From: Phlebotomus papatasi | Taxonomy: Eukaryota; Arthropoda; Insecta; Diptera; Psychodidae | Direction: 5' to 3' | Length of the DNA stretch: 64,000 nucleotides | NCBI RefSeq assembly: GCF_024763615.1 | Contig: NC_077222.1 | Coordinates: 71,362,001 to 71,426,000 of the forward strand | Shown: positions 13,101 to 21,024 of the stretch, one piece after another | How the letters are laid out: the number at the start of each line of letters is the position of its first letter | Numbering within the stretch: position 1 is the stretch's first letter | The notes under the pieces: model-generated | Databases searched by the model: none | Seen by the model: only the letters and a program-made list of their open reading frames with translations | Told to the model about the DNA's origin: nothing | Program-made: the position numbers and the translations under genes

Positions 13101-16100
13101 TTTCATTGTGTTTTGCTCTAGACTAGAGGTTAGGAATCAATGCTAAGACGTCGGTGGACGCTGAAAACCACACGGGATCTCATTAAAACGAAACTGTACT
13201 TCGAAAGCATTGTTAATGAATAAATTTATCTATCTATCTATCTTGCGAAAGCCCACAATTCCCACAATGAAAAGCATCAAAATATATCACAAACTACTTC
13301 ATGCCAGTAATTTTGAGAATAGTTCTATATCACTTATAGATTTTTTTTGTCAAAAAGTTATAGACTAGTAAATATTCTGAAATCTTTCAAGTTTTCTGGA
13401 AGCTTGTAAAAATGTAAATCAATCGTTTTTTCACGCGGTAATTAGGTATTTAATAGTCCAACTAAAGAATAAGTATTTTCATGCCCTATAAACAAGGGGG
13501 AGATATTTTGGGTGAAAATGTGTACACCACTTCCAGACACTTCCACGATTTGTATGGAAGAGGCCTTCACACTTCCAATATTTCGCAACACTCTCGAAAA
13601 TGTGGCAATACTTCCAGTACTTCCTGCACTCCCATGCACTTCTCTCATACTTAGAAATCAATAATTAACTTAACCTGATGAATAATCTAATTAGAAAAAT
13701 TCTTAAAAAATTTCAAGTAATTTATATTTATTCATATTTTTAACATTTTGTTTATATTTTGAATTTCTACCGCCAGATATTCTTGCATACTTTCAATATT
13801 TTAATATTATCTGCGTTTTACGAAGGAGTACCAACATATTTTGAATTTTCCTAAGAGACCAGTGAAGCTACTTTTGGAAAATTGAATATCTTTAAAAAAA
13901 ATGTATTGTCATTTGTAAATTGAAACTGGGCTGGAGAATCTGTTAGAGTCCAAAAGTACGAGTGCTACAACTAATTCAGCACTTCTGACGTATTTTCACA
14001 CTTTATTATACTTGATTCTCTCCCTTGTTTTAAAATCCTTTAAATCTAAAACATTTTGCACTCTTTGGAAAAGTTTTTGATGTTTGCTAACCAACTTTTG
14101 AAACAAGCTTGGCTATTTTTTCAAGGATCTTTTTCGCTATTGTTGCATTAGATTAATTCCTCATTACGTGGTCGCCAATCAATCCAGAAAAGATTTTTTA
14201 TTGCAACATATCAGGAGAAAAAATGGCCACATTCATAAAGTCCTCCTTATTCCTTTCAGTGAAAATATGTGGCACCCATGTATTGAGCTATCAAACACAT
14301 TCAAGATCTTCTAAATAACGAAATACGATCTAATTATTGTGTAATAGAGACCTTTTAAAATGGAATTGATATTTCGAAGGATAAATCCCTATTTCAAAAT
14401 TTTCAAAGCCACTTTTTAATCGTCCGTAGAGCAAAGATGCGATTTAAATAAACCCCTAAAATGTTTCTTTAATGAAAGTCCATCAGATAGATCCTTCCAA
14501 AATTAGTCTAGCATTAAATATTACAAATGCACCTTATCGTTTCTCTTTGTAATAGTCCTCAAAAGCACTAATCTGTTTTTTTGTTGAATACTTTTGGCAT
14601 TGAAGAGATGTAATAACAAAAAATGGTGGAGGTAACCTATGAGATACCCTTTAACGACATTCGCGAAAAAATCCCACGAATACTATAAATTAAAAAAAAT
14701 ATATATATAAAATTGATTGAAAGTCAACTGCAATATCTACATATGTCATTATTTGCGAGCCACTATATGAATTTGAAATTCCTGTAAAAATTAAGAAAAA
14801 TTATTATTCAACTGAATATTTTCCTCGGAAAAATCGTCGGTTGCCTCAGCAACTATGCTAACTGCATTTGCTTTGTGTCGGCATTCTTTGTAAGCAACGC
14901 ATCGCTACGCGGCGTTTGCAATGAATGCAGACACAACGCAGATGCAGTTAGCACAGTTGCTGAGGCAACCGACGAAATTACGACATAAATTAAGCTATAA
15001 TAAATTTGAGCATATTCGCTCCATTTATTGTCATAATCAAACTTGAAAATTTGAACAAACCTTTTCAGTTTGCCGCCTAAATTAAAAATCTTAACTAAAA
15101 GTAACGTAGTCTGAAAAATACGTTATTAGACAAAAAAAAACTTTATATTTGAGCACTACCACTTCCAAGGACTTCCAAGCACTTCATTTTCACCTGTACA
15201 CCACTTCCGACCCAATATCTCCCCCTTGTCTATAAACAATTTAAAGAATAAAAGATTTTTGTATCCTTAAGCACAATGTTTTACCTATGTGAGTTGACCG
15301 ATAGGTAACTTTATTGATCGAAGCATTTAGCGCAAAAACGATTTTCAGAATTTTCACTTGCGAATACGAGCATTCCAAAAAGTGTTTCACACTTGGTCAC
15401 TTCTTTTAAATAGTATCTCTATCTAATTAGTGTCTGTAATTAAATATTCCCTGTGAGATTAGTCGTGCTCTTTATGTTCTAATCTAATGTTGTTATCATT
15501 AGAAGGATTACATTAATCCCTCTTTCTCTTTTTCTGCAGAATTCCCAGCTGGAATCCTTCAGGGTCAATTCTTCTCAGCCGATCGTCCTCGCTACATGAA
15601 CTATGGTGCTATTGGTTTTGTCATTGGCCACGAAATCACCCACGGTTTTGATGATCAGGGACGTCAATTTGATTTGGATGGCAATCTTGTGGATTGGTGG
15701 GAGCCAGATACAAAGAAGGCATATTTGGAGAAGGCAAGCTGCATCATTGATCAGTATGGCAACTACACTGAACCATCCACTTCCCTGCAGGTGAGTTTGT
15801 GTTCACAGAGAAAATTATTTGAATATTCGATGAGATTGTAAAATGCAATATTTAATTGTTATAGCTCAATGGAATTAATACCCAAGGAGAAAATATTGCT
15901 GATAATGGTGGAATTAAGGAATCCTATCTTGCCTATCACAAATGGGTGGAACAGAATGGTCCAGAAATGAGACTTCCCGGATTAGATTACAGTCCTGAAC
16001 AGATGTTCTGGATTTCAGCAGCTCAAACATGGTGCTCAGTCTATCGTCCAGAATCAATGAAGATGAGAATAACAACGGGTGTTCACTCTCCTGCTCAGTT

Positions 16101-16203
16101 CCGTGTCCTTGGACCACTGAGCAATATGCAAGATTTTGCAAAAGACTTCAATTGCCCATCTGGATCTCCAATGAATCCCACTCATAAGTGCGAAGTGTGG
16201 TGA
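1144..16203 (+). CDS. Neprilysin-like M13 zinc metallopeptidase, 5' partial, nine exons
   Basis: Membrane zinc endopeptidase that cleaves extracellular peptides. Exons: 1144-1293, 1420-1665, 1755-1966, 2062-2238, 2317-2534, 8083-8241, 8912-9321, 15540-15790 and 15865-16203. All introns are GT-AG and the joined frame is open for 719 residues. The first exon enters in phase, so the start, cytoplasmic tail and signal anchor lie left of the window. Visible landmarks are the extracellular cysteine motif PCDDFYNFACG (exon 2), NAFY (end of exon 7), the HEITH zinc site (visible residues 554-558), the third ligand in ENIAD (616-620) and the C-terminal CEVW. All catalytic residues are present, so it should be active. 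Large introns 5 and 7 hold the transposons. The family is certain; the orthologue among the insect Nep paralogues is not. Confidence 0.95.
2978..3878. mobile_element. MITE family B, copy 1
   Basis: A 901-bp element with termini GGGGAGACTGGGGCAAAAAG and TTTTTGCCCCAGTCTCCTC, flanked by TA at both ends (2976-2977, 3879-3880). It has no intact transposase. Copies at 6280, 32349 (opposite orientation), 58769 and a partial one at 19770. It contains the sequence TTCTTCTACACC, which is the unfilled form of the site where family A inserted into copy 2. It lies in intron 5 of the M13 gene. Confidence 0.85.
3941..4238. mobile_element. Two tandem copies of a ~150-bp foldback MITE (family U)
   Basis: Two units, about 3941-4086 and 4087-4238, head to tail. 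Each starts TGCCCRACGCACARTAA and ends with the inverted counterpart TTATTGTGYGYTRGG. The arms include TTTGTAAAC/GTTTACAAA. The second copy has a short (GATCTA)n expansion near 4150. The right terminus of unit 2 has drifted. Confidence 0.7.
4239..6279. other. Intron 5 interior without recognised gene
   Basis: AT-rich intronic sequence. I see no exon with coding character. Around 6055-6180 a G-rich, then ACACACAGACGGAC-type, stretch looks like the tail of an old transposon, but I cannot name it. Confidence 0.4.
6280..7614. mobile_element. MITE family B, copy 2, interrupted by family A
   Basis: Starts GGGGAGACTGGGGCAAAAAG and ends ACCCCAATCTCCCC, with TA on both sides (6278-6279, 7615-7616). 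It spans 1335 bp. Removing the 426-bp family A insertion and its duplicated TA leaves about 907 bp, matching copy 1. Confidence 0.85.
6604..7029. mobile_element. MITE family A, copy 2, nested in family B
   Basis: A 426-bp element, GGGTAAGTGTGCCAAATTCC to GGTACACTTACCC. It is inserted at the TA of TTCTTCTACACC in element B2, with TA duplicated at 6602-6603 and 7030-7031. Insertion therefore postdates B2. Confidence 0.9.
7617..8082. other. Intron 5, 3' end of M13 gene
   Basis: AT-rich intron sequence ending in the acceptor CTCAG at 8078-8082. No further element recognised. Confidence 0.5.
8406..8435 (+). other. Candidate 30-nt in-frame microexon of the M13 gene
   Basis: This lies in the 670-bp intron between 8241 and 8912. 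A strong pyrimidine tract runs into CAG at 8403-8405, and GTACGG follows as donor at 8436. Its 30 nt leave the frame unchanged. Inclusion changes the junction residue and adds a stretch containing EDDDDDIET just before LPISVGALYV. The flanking exons also join perfectly without it, so it would be an alternative cassette. No transcript evidence is available. Confidence 0.5.
9361..9786. mobile_element. MITE family A, copy 3
   Basis: A 426-bp element (GGGTAGGTGTGCCAAATTTC ... GGCACACTTACCC), with TA at 9359-9360 and 9787-9788. It sits only about 40 bp downstream of the exon 7 donor (9322), within intron 7. Confidence 0.85.
9873..10116. mobile_element. MITE family D, copy 1
   Basis: About 244 bp, starting GTGAGAAAAAAAGAGGGTGC and ending CGGATTTCTCTC. 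The interior has mirror motifs such as TTTTAGGTGTAAAAATAT. Other copies at 17677, 44200 (reverse) and 58228 have the complete CACTGAGA/TCTCAGTG ends. This copy's right tip has drifted. Confidence 0.75.
10626..11031. mobile_element. MITE family J, copy 1 (3-bp TTA-type target)
   Basis: A 406-bp element with long terminal inverted repeats. The left end is CGGCGTTATCACACTTGC and the right end is the complement of CTGTGTTATCACACTTGC. TTA precedes it (10623-10625) and TCA follows (11032-11034). Copy 2 at 55422 lies in the opposite orientation. A 3-bp TWA target suggests a PIF/Harbinger-like origin, by inference. Confidence 0.75.
11032..12225. other. Intron 7 segment, one weak inverted-repeat pair
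   Basis: No gene. Around 11584-11608 (AGGAACGTCTATTGACACTT) and 11757-11779 (AAGTGTCAATAGGGGTTCC) there is an imperfect inverted pair that may mark an old MITE of about 200 bp. Around 11460-11505 there is a short GGGATTTTAGC-type stretch resembling the minisatellite at 28009. Confidence 0.4.
12226..12470. mobile_element. MITE family I, copy 1 (piggyBac-like)
   Basis: Starts CTCTTTCGTCTCTTTTGG and ends CGGTCCGGAAAGAG, with TTAA directly right (12471-12474) and a mutated ATAA left. Copy 2 at 24290 has TTAA on both sides. The tetranucleotide target and CTCTTTC/GAAAGAG ends fit a piggyBac-like MITE. Confidence 0.7.
13105..13245. mobile_element. Possible non-LTR retrotransposon 3' end
   Basis: A stretch with GACGTCGGTGGACGCTG-type sequence runs into AATAAATTTATCTATCTATC, a short (TCTA)n tail. 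This resembles the 3' UTR and tail of a retroposon, and faintly the tail at 40050-40175. No coding part is visible here. Confidence 0.3.
13493..15228. mobile_element. hAT-like non-autonomous element, family C
   Basis: A 1736-bp element beginning CAAGGGGGAGATATTTTGGG and ending CCAATATCTCCCCCTTG. The inner arm sequence TGTACACCACTTCC recurs near both ends. It is flanked by CCTATAAA (13485-13492) and TCTATAAA (15229-15236), an 8-bp duplication with one mismatch, typical of hAT transposons. No intact transposase. It sits in intron 7 of the M13 gene and carries an internal foldback at 14835. Confidence 0.75.
14835..14974. repeat. 140-bp foldback inside element C
   Basis: Arms CGTCGGTTGCCTCAGCAAC and GTTGCTGAGGCAACCGACG are exact complements. 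Pairing continues inward for about 55 nt with few mismatches around a loop near CAACGCATCGCTACGCGG. It is markedly more GC-rich than its surroundings, so it is probably a separate insertion. Confidence 0.8.
15237..15539. other. Intron 7, 3' end
   Basis: No repeat recognised. It ends in a pyrimidine-rich tract and CTGCAG acceptor for exon 8. Confidence 0.5.
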
Positions 16204-16345
16204 ACAAAATTAAAAAAATGTATAATTCAATAATGCAGAAATAATTATAAATTATTTTTATTACTGTATTTCTTTGCTCTGAGAACAAAAAATGCATCAA
16301 TATAATAATAATAATGTACTTAAGGCACGATGAGTTTGAGAATTT

Positions 16346-16351
16346 AATAAA
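16346..16351 (+). terminator. Poly(A) signal AATAAA of the M13 gene
   Basis: AATAAA lies 143 nt past the stop codon in AT-rich 3' UTR. It is the first canonical hexamer after the stop. Confidence 0.6.
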
Positions 16352-17182
16352 ATCTTCCAATGTACTTGTTGGGTATTTTTCTTATTTTTCAGCACGAGAT
16401 CATTTTATTGATTGAAATTCATAAGCAAAAAAACCATGAAATTGATTTTGGAGAATTAAAATTATTTAAGTATTATATCTTTTAAGATTACGAGTTGCTT
16501 CGCATTTTGCTTTTTTGTTCTTCTGTGTGAACTAAATATTCTTTTAAATTTTGTTTATATGCTTTATATGTATCTCCTCTTCTCTCCTTACTGATTTCTT
16601 TTATCACTTTGTTTTCTTCAACGTTTCTATCTTTTCTCTTGCTTAAGTTCCAAATATATTCTACCGATTTAAAATAAATTAACTATCAATAGTTATTCCT
16701 GTCCCTTTTCTTTGTTCTGTCCTGATTCCAAGCTGTGCTCAGTGGCAATGGCAACAATTCGTGGTATTCAAGAGTCCATTGGTTCTTCTATACAAATATG
16801 TTACCTTTGTGTTTGTGTTATATTTCCTTTATCATGTCAAATTATTAACTCATAATTTTTTATAAATTAATTAACAAAAATTTGTAAGCAAAATACTTGA
16901 TTATATGAATGGCGTATCGAACTTTGATCTAATCCAGGGTTTCTGCCATTTACCTGATGAGATTGGTATTGCTGAGTGGGCGGCAGACAACCAACTTAAC
17001 ATATCTATCAACATTAAATGATAAAATGATTCTTTAATATTGCAAAAGGCAGTTTTTAGTTTTGACGGCTTTAATGTACCTTGTGTACCATCAATGGATA
17101 ATAGAGATAACTAGTCTAGTGGTAGTTTCATGCTTAATATATTATTACATTTTTCCCATTATTTGAAAATGGAATGGACTAA
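16352..17182. other. Intergenic stretch
   Basis: No gene, RNA or element recognised. AT-rich with T-rich runs. Confidence 0.4.
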
Positions 17183-17309
17183 CGGTGCTATCACACTAGG
17201 ATTTTCACAATTTAATTTTAAATTCAATTGAGCTAATTGAGCATTATAAGATTTCTTGAATTTGCTTGAAATTTCTCACAGTCAGGATACTTTTTGCAAG
17301 ATTTTAAAT

Positions 17310-17576
17310 AGTAATAATAATAATGCTGGCACAACATTCCCTGGAGGAACTAGGCCTTCCCGCAAGAAGATTTCTAGACAAGTATTATTATTTTTTCTTG
17401 TATGGGATGAGGTTGTCAGTTCCATGCCCGTGGAATCAAGTACAGTGAAACTCACTGGACGCAATCCGAACATCTTTAACGCAAGAAAAATTCGTGGTGA
17501 CCTAAAGGGGATTCGAACCCGGGATACTTGCATCATAGATGCGAGTGCTCTACCACTTGACCCATTTAGTGCCCTT
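17310..17576 (-). mobile_element. tRNA-derived SINE, copy 1
   Basis: Read on the minus strand, the 5' head is tRNA-like. A box A-like GGTCAAGTGGTAGAGC lies within 17547-17564 and box B GGGTTCGAATCCC within 17507-17523. A body of about 180 bp and an (ATT)n tail follow. Flanking GATTTTAAAT occurs at 17300-17309 and 17577-17586, a clean 10-bp target duplication. Copy 2 is at 56341. The acceptor stem does not pair properly, so this is not a functional tRNA gene. Confidence 0.85.
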
Positions 17577-17676
17577 GATTTTAAATTGTGCCGCGAGATT
17601 TTTGATTATGAATGGCTCCGGAAAATGTGTGATAGTCCTTAAAATGTCCTATAAGTCATTTATCTATTATACAGAA

Positions 17677-17930
17677 CATTGAGAAAAAAAGAGGGTGCGA
17701 TTAACATTTTTTTCCTCAGAAATTTAACACATTTTAGGTGTAAAAATATGTCAACATTTTTTAATGTTAATTTTACACCTTATTAAGGGTAAAATCAACA
17801 TTAAAGAAGGGTAACTTTAACCCCTAATACACCTAAAAAGGGTAATATTTACACCGATTTGGATCAATACTGCAGGGTAAAGTTAACATTTCCGGAATGT
17901 TATTTTAATTTTTTCGGATTTCTCTCAGTG
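17677..17930. mobile_element. MITE family D, copy 2
   Basis: Begins CATTGAGAAAAAAAGAGGG and ends TTCGGATTTCTCTCAGTG. It is 254 bp and lies inside family K, 90 bp from the SINE. Confidence 0.8.
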
Positions 17931-18457
17931 AAGGATCCCCAAAGCCCGAAGAAAGAGTTGTGGGCAAAAAGGGAATCATGAAGCGACTCTCATACACTCT
18001 TATTAAAAATCTGTGTGAAGTCATACAAACAGGAGATTTCTTGGTACAATAATATCTTTCGAATGGTTTTTGGTTGGAAAAACTTAGCAAATTGCTCCCG
18101 ATACTGAAACTTCACTCCCGTACAAGTTTATCATTAAATCACTATATTTGTCTAATTTTTTGGCCACAAATAATATTAATTGCGAGCTAATGAATTTAAT
18201 AAGAACAATTTGGTTCAAAAGACTACATGTTTATCTTCAATAAAATTGAAATTAATGAGCAATTTTAACATTTTAATTTGCTGAATTCAAATTTAATTGA
18301 GCAACCGCTTTTATGCTATTTTAGCATGTTTAAACATCTTTTGGTGGGCCAAGTATTAGTTTATATCAATAAATAAGGGAAAATCTACCAATTCAAATGA
18401 TTTTCAATAAATTAATTTGAAGTAACAAATAAAAAAAATCCTAGTGTGACAGCACCG

Positions 18458-18944
18458 ATCCTCCAACTATTGCATAAAATGTCTTAGTTTTATTACATTC
18501 TTTGAGCCAGGTCCTTACTTTCGTAACAATTGAGAAATACCGATAATTTATAAGACCGTTTTTCAATGTAAGTATTTCATCGAACACAAAATGTTCTCGC
18601 CTACATAAATGATTAGACAAAACTCTTTACTATATTAAGGGCAATTCTAAGCAAATCATTAAATTTCAATCTTTTAAAAATTGAAATTGAAATTCCAATT
18701 TTCATTTGATAGGAGGAGACAAAAATATCTTATTTCAGTTTGAAAGACTAAGGGGTAAAATTTCAATCGATTGAATTTCACTCAATTGAAAAGGTGTGCC
18801 AACACTATTACATCCGAAATGTGTAATTTCATTTTAAGTCTAAAATGCAATAAATCCAATTACACAAAATCAGAAGTATTAAAATTGTAAAATTTATAAG
18901 ATGACAATGTGGATTCTGGAAAACTTTTTTTGATTTTAGCAGTA
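18458..18944. other. Intergenic stretch between elements K and T
   Basis: AT-rich; short runs such as TTGAAATTGAAATTCCAATTT near 18675 look like degenerate inverted repeats, but no boundary can be set. Confidence 0.3.
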
Positions 18945-19334
18945 GGGTGGTGTCACCACTTCTCGCCAGTGACCCACTTCTCGCCACCTATAGTTAAATC
19001 GAAGAAAAATCATATATTAATACGAATAATAAATAGGATATCAGGAAGAAAAAGTAACGCTGAATATATTTTATAATAATATTGTCCAAAATAATTGAGT
19101 TTGGGCCTTTTCACGTAGGTGGCGAGAAGTGGTTATTTTTGAATTTTTAATAAAAATATATTTTTTTTAGGTAATCCACCGTTAAATTTAAGGACTATTA
19201 GTCTGATATATCTATAGACAACATATCTAAGAAACTTTATGTCAAATTTAAGTTACTTATAATAAGAGTTTAAAAATTATAATTAAATTAATTTCAGTTT
19301 TTCCTAAAAGTGGCGATAAGTGGTTACTCCACCC
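18945..19334. mobile_element. MITE family T
   Basis: A 390-bp element. The left end is GGGTGGTGTCACCACTTCTC and the right end GATAAGTGGTTACTCCACCC, with TA flanks (18943-18944, 19335-19336). The motif CACTTCTCGCCA is repeated twice at the left end, and its complement TGGCGAGAAGTGG also occurs internally near 19120. Confidence 0.75.
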
Positions 19335-19336
19335 TA

Positions 19337-19769
19337 ATAGATGTACTCTGATAATTTCCTTTGCTAAATTATTACTAGATTATTAGCAAAAGCCGAATTT
19401 CCTGTTTTGTCTGTGCAGAATCCGATATTTGCCTGGAGTTCCACTTGGCACATTCATTATGACCAAATGTTTTAAAAAAAAACTATAAATTTGATTTTTT
19501 TGTCAGAGTTTGTTACAAAAGTTTTTTTGGGCAATCCATCACATTTTTTATTTTGTTGATATTGTGATTTGAAAAAAAAATCAGATAATAACTTTAACAC
19601 ATTAATCCTCACAGAATCAAATATTCTCGAAGATCAGTTCGAGTAAATTTGAGTATTTAGCTACAGTGACTCTCAAAAGTTTATTGTTCCGACCATAATA
19701 TCTCCCCCTTGAAAATATGTCTATTTGATATTTTTAACGTTTGCGAGAGTAAAGTGTCACAAATTATCC
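19337..19769. other. Intergenic stretch with a family C end fragment
   Basis: Mostly unrecognised. At about 19687-19711, TTCCGACC followed by ATATCTCCCCCTTG matches the right terminus of element C, suggesting a solo remnant of that hAT-like family. Confidence 0.4.
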
Positions 19770-20002
19770 GAGGACTGACAAAATTTGCCCCAGCAATTTT
19801 GAGAATCTCCACAAAATCGACTTTTAGAAAATGATTTGAAAATCACATTTCTTTCGAGATAGAGGAAAATAGTCTTCTGCAATGTTTTAGAGCAGTAAAT
19901 TTCCTATAAGAATATGCTCATTACAAAACGTTTAAGTTTTCTCAGTCAGAGTTCGTGAAACAATTAAATGTGCGTTTTGACAAGTTTTGCCCCAGTCTCC
20001 CC
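19770..20002. mobile_element. MITE family B, one-ended partial copy
   Basis: Ends in TTTTGCCCCAGTCTCCCC followed by TA, as in family B. The inner part (TTTGAGAATCTCCACAAAAT, then GAGGAAAATAGTC) is a diverged version of the half adjoining that end. The other half is missing. Confidence 0.6.
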
Positions 20003-21024
20003 TATTTCATTTTTTCACCCATTATACTGATTTCTTAGAAAAAATTTCTGCTTGCTTGTTCCGTGGTATATCTTCCTAAGAAAAACGCTTGGAAAATTAA
20101 AAGCAAGAATATATTATTTCAATTTTGAATAGTGCAAATTTTTCGGGATCTTACGAACATCGAGTGTAATTAATTTAGCGGGAAATTCGTGGAGCTTCAA
20201 GTGCTTGCCACTTACGGAGCCACCACCGCAATTCCACAAAAGGAAATTTACACGTGGTGGCGCTGTAAGTCAGTCGTAAAGTGATTGTCAAAGTGGTTTT
20301 TTCTGCTGCGCTGCAAAAATTTCTTTAATTGAAGTTTTCATCCTGTGTACGTACCCAAAACGTGTGTTAAATCCAATTTAACTCATCAACTAAGTACATT
20401 CTGCAAAGCAACAAACATAATTGTCATCAACGAGCTGTCTATTTCGTGAAAATTGTCATTGATATTCACAACGTGTCTGCACTTTTTTTTTCTGTTCACA
20501 CACGGAAAAAAAAATCCTCAAGTTTCAAAAATAGCTTCTCATATCACACTGTGGATTGCAGGCTTTATTCATTCTGAATACGCTATTAATCGCAGTAGCT
20601 AAATTATTTTAATTTTGTCTCTATTTCAACCAAAAAAAAATCGTGACGACAAAAAATTCATTATCTAATTGATGTGAAAATTTTGTTGACTCGGCAGAAT
20701 ATCTTGTGGTGTGAGTGTTTCTCTTTCCTTTATTTCTTTTCTCTGCAAACTCTATTTTATTTTGTTTTCTGACTTAAAAAGAGCACTTAATTTAGTTGCT
20801 GCTTAGTGAATGGGATAGTATAATGTTAGATTAATGAAGGAATCTTTCTTTGATATACCTTTTTGTAGATTTTACGAGAGCATTTGTGCACTCTTTTGGA
20901 TAACTTTTGGTACCTTTATTTTTGTGGAGAGAATTCCTGTCCGGAAGCAGAATTGTAATACATCGTCAATACTTGGATATCTCTTGAATTGTCGACATCG
21001 CCTGCCGGCGCGGAAGCATCTTAT
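20003..21024. other. Possible promoter and 5' UTR of the 67-residue gene
   Basis: Repeat-poor and locally more GC-rich around 20180-20330 than its surroundings, with an AGTCAGTCG initiator-like site near 20268. It is followed by more than 700 bp without a usable long ORF. This would suit a 5' UTR for the exon ending at 21046, but no start site can be fixed from sequence. Confidence 0.25.

Larger units (their letters stand above)
17183..18457. mobile_element. MITE family K carrying two later insertions
   Basis: Termini are CGGTGCTATCACACTAGG and CCTAGTGTGACAGCACCG. They resemble family J ends (both contain TATCACACT). The element is interrupted by a SINE (17310-17576 plus duplication) and MITE D2 (17677-17930), leaving roughly 740 bp of K itself. 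The target duplication is no longer clear. Confidence 0.65.

Noticed and set aside
17507..17576. A tRNA gene on the minus strand
   Set aside because: Box A- and box B-like motifs are present, but the acceptor stem does not pair, and the block is fused to a conserved 180-bp body with an ATT tail and target duplications. A second copy has the same body, so it is a SINE.
17256..17642. 128-codon plus-strand open frame
   Set aside because: It lies over the SINE body in antisense to the tRNA head and has no domain or splice support.
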